The notes beneath the pieces are model-generated. The model saw only the letters and a program-made list of their open reading frames with translations. It had not been told where the DNA came from and ran no database searches. Shown one piece after another: positions 63,875-64,000 of a stretch of DNA of 64,000 nucleotides; the first letter of the stretch is position 1, and every line of letters starts with the position of its first letter. This DNA comes from Winogradskyella eckloniae (GTDB taxonomy: Bacteria > Bacteroidota > Bacteroidia > Flavobacteriales > Flavobacteriaceae), in contig NZ_JABRWP010000004.1 of NCBI RefSeq assembly GCF_013249045.1, positions 366,222 to 430,221 on the forward strand, in the 5' to 3' direction. The position numbers and the translations under genes were made by a program.

Positions 63875-64000
63875 TGTCTAGTCCTGAAATATGGCTACAG
63901 GTTAAAAATTGATTTACGCTGTTTTTAAATATACCATATTTGGTGTTTTATAATCTAAAGATACATGTAATCTTATTTGGTTGTATAGATTGATTGCACT
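63875..64000 (-). mobile_element. IS3-family insertion sequence, 3' end (truncated by window)
   Basis: TGTCTAGTCCTGAAATATGG at 63875 looks like an IS terminal repeat, beginning TGT and lying 39 bp outside the transposase stop codon, a normal distance for IS3-type elements. The rest of the element runs past the window edge, so the opposite repeat and target duplication cannot be checked. Confidence 0.6.
63914..64000 (-). CDS. IS3-family transposase OrfB, C-terminal fragment
   Basis: The last 28 codons and stop of a transposase are visible: INLYNQIRLHVSLDYKTPNM then VYLKTA. The YNxxRxHxSLxYxTPxxV pattern is the standard end of the rve/IS150-IS3 integrase domain. The catalytic DDE residues lie outside the window. 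Only 87 bases are present. Confidence 0.85.
   Translation of the reverse strand, partial: SAINLYNQIRLHVSLDYKTPNMVYLKTA

Overview
The window looks like a chromosomal segment of a low-GC member of the Bacteroidota, family Flavobacteriaceae. Support comes from gene content (bacillithiol enzyme BshA, CAL67264-type small membrane protein, DUF6090, TamB-like giant protein, PgpH-type HD phosphohydrolase, TlpA with a DUF4369-like N-terminus), from the near absence of Shine-Dalgarno sequences, and from promoters of the Bacteroidetes type (TTG or TTTG, about 20 bases, then TAnnTTTG). I cannot fix the genus.

Layout. 1-8.1 kb: the start of ettA, a small membrane gene, a MarR-linked redox operon (doxX-like, NAD(P)H reductase, marR, pirin, all minus), a lone acyl-CoA carboxylase beta subunit (plus), a 57-aa membrane protein, and a minus-strand glycolytic operon pfkA-gapA-GlcNAc kinase-mgsA. 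8.2-13.8 kb: a TamB-like gene divergent from tsaD. 14-19.5 kb: a first accessory island with a possible short peptide gene, a PIN-domain protein with an unknown partner, an esterase, DUF6090 and several unknown proteins. 19.6-25.3 kb: a tightly packed plus-strand run (PPIase, rsmE, DUF4159, zinc-ribbon membrane protein, TrmH-type methyltransferase, AI-2E family transporter, THUMP-like methyltransferase). 25.7-26.05 kb: tRNA-Ser(GCT), tRNA-Pro(TGG), tRNA-Arg(TCT). 26-41.9 kb: core genes (PgpH-like, thiolase, NlpC/P60, TPR, gyrA, clpC, hutH, TlpA-like, nnrDE). 42.2-47.6 kb: the threonine operon thrA-thrB-[four-helix-bundle gene]-thrC, with a Thr/Ile-rich leader peptide in front. 47.7-56.3 kb: PQQ-like propeller protein, GIY-YIG protein, bshA, a GH3-serine hydrolase fusion, serB and a conserved protein. 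56.5-64 kb: a second accessory island, ending in a truncated IS3-family element at the window edge.

The most unusual structure is a family of 100-200 bp imperfect palindromes that separate the accessory genes in both islands (about 15.7-19.5 kb and 56.6-63.05 kb). One end of each element abuts or contains the stop codon of the preceding gene (shared border TAAAAACTAC followed by a CAAC box and often GTGTATAATTAATTGC). The other end lies just upstream of the next gene's start. Each unit carries one or two small genes: a toxin-antitoxin pair, HEPN-like, LRR, DUF6892-like, a lipoprotein, a serine hydrolase with an XRE regulator. The arrangement resembles integron gene cassettes with attC-like folds, but the sequences do not fit the canonical attC boxes and no integrase lies in the window. 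A second notable feature is a four-helix-bundle (23S intervening-sequence type) gene inside the thr operon, flanked by 17-bp inverted repeats.

Functional themes are upper glycolysis with a methylglyoxal side route, aspartate-family amino acid synthesis under probable attenuation control, histidine breakdown, peptidoglycan turnover (NlpC/P60, GH3 fusion), RNA modification, protein quality control (ClpC, PPIase), and second-messenger turnover (PgpH-like).
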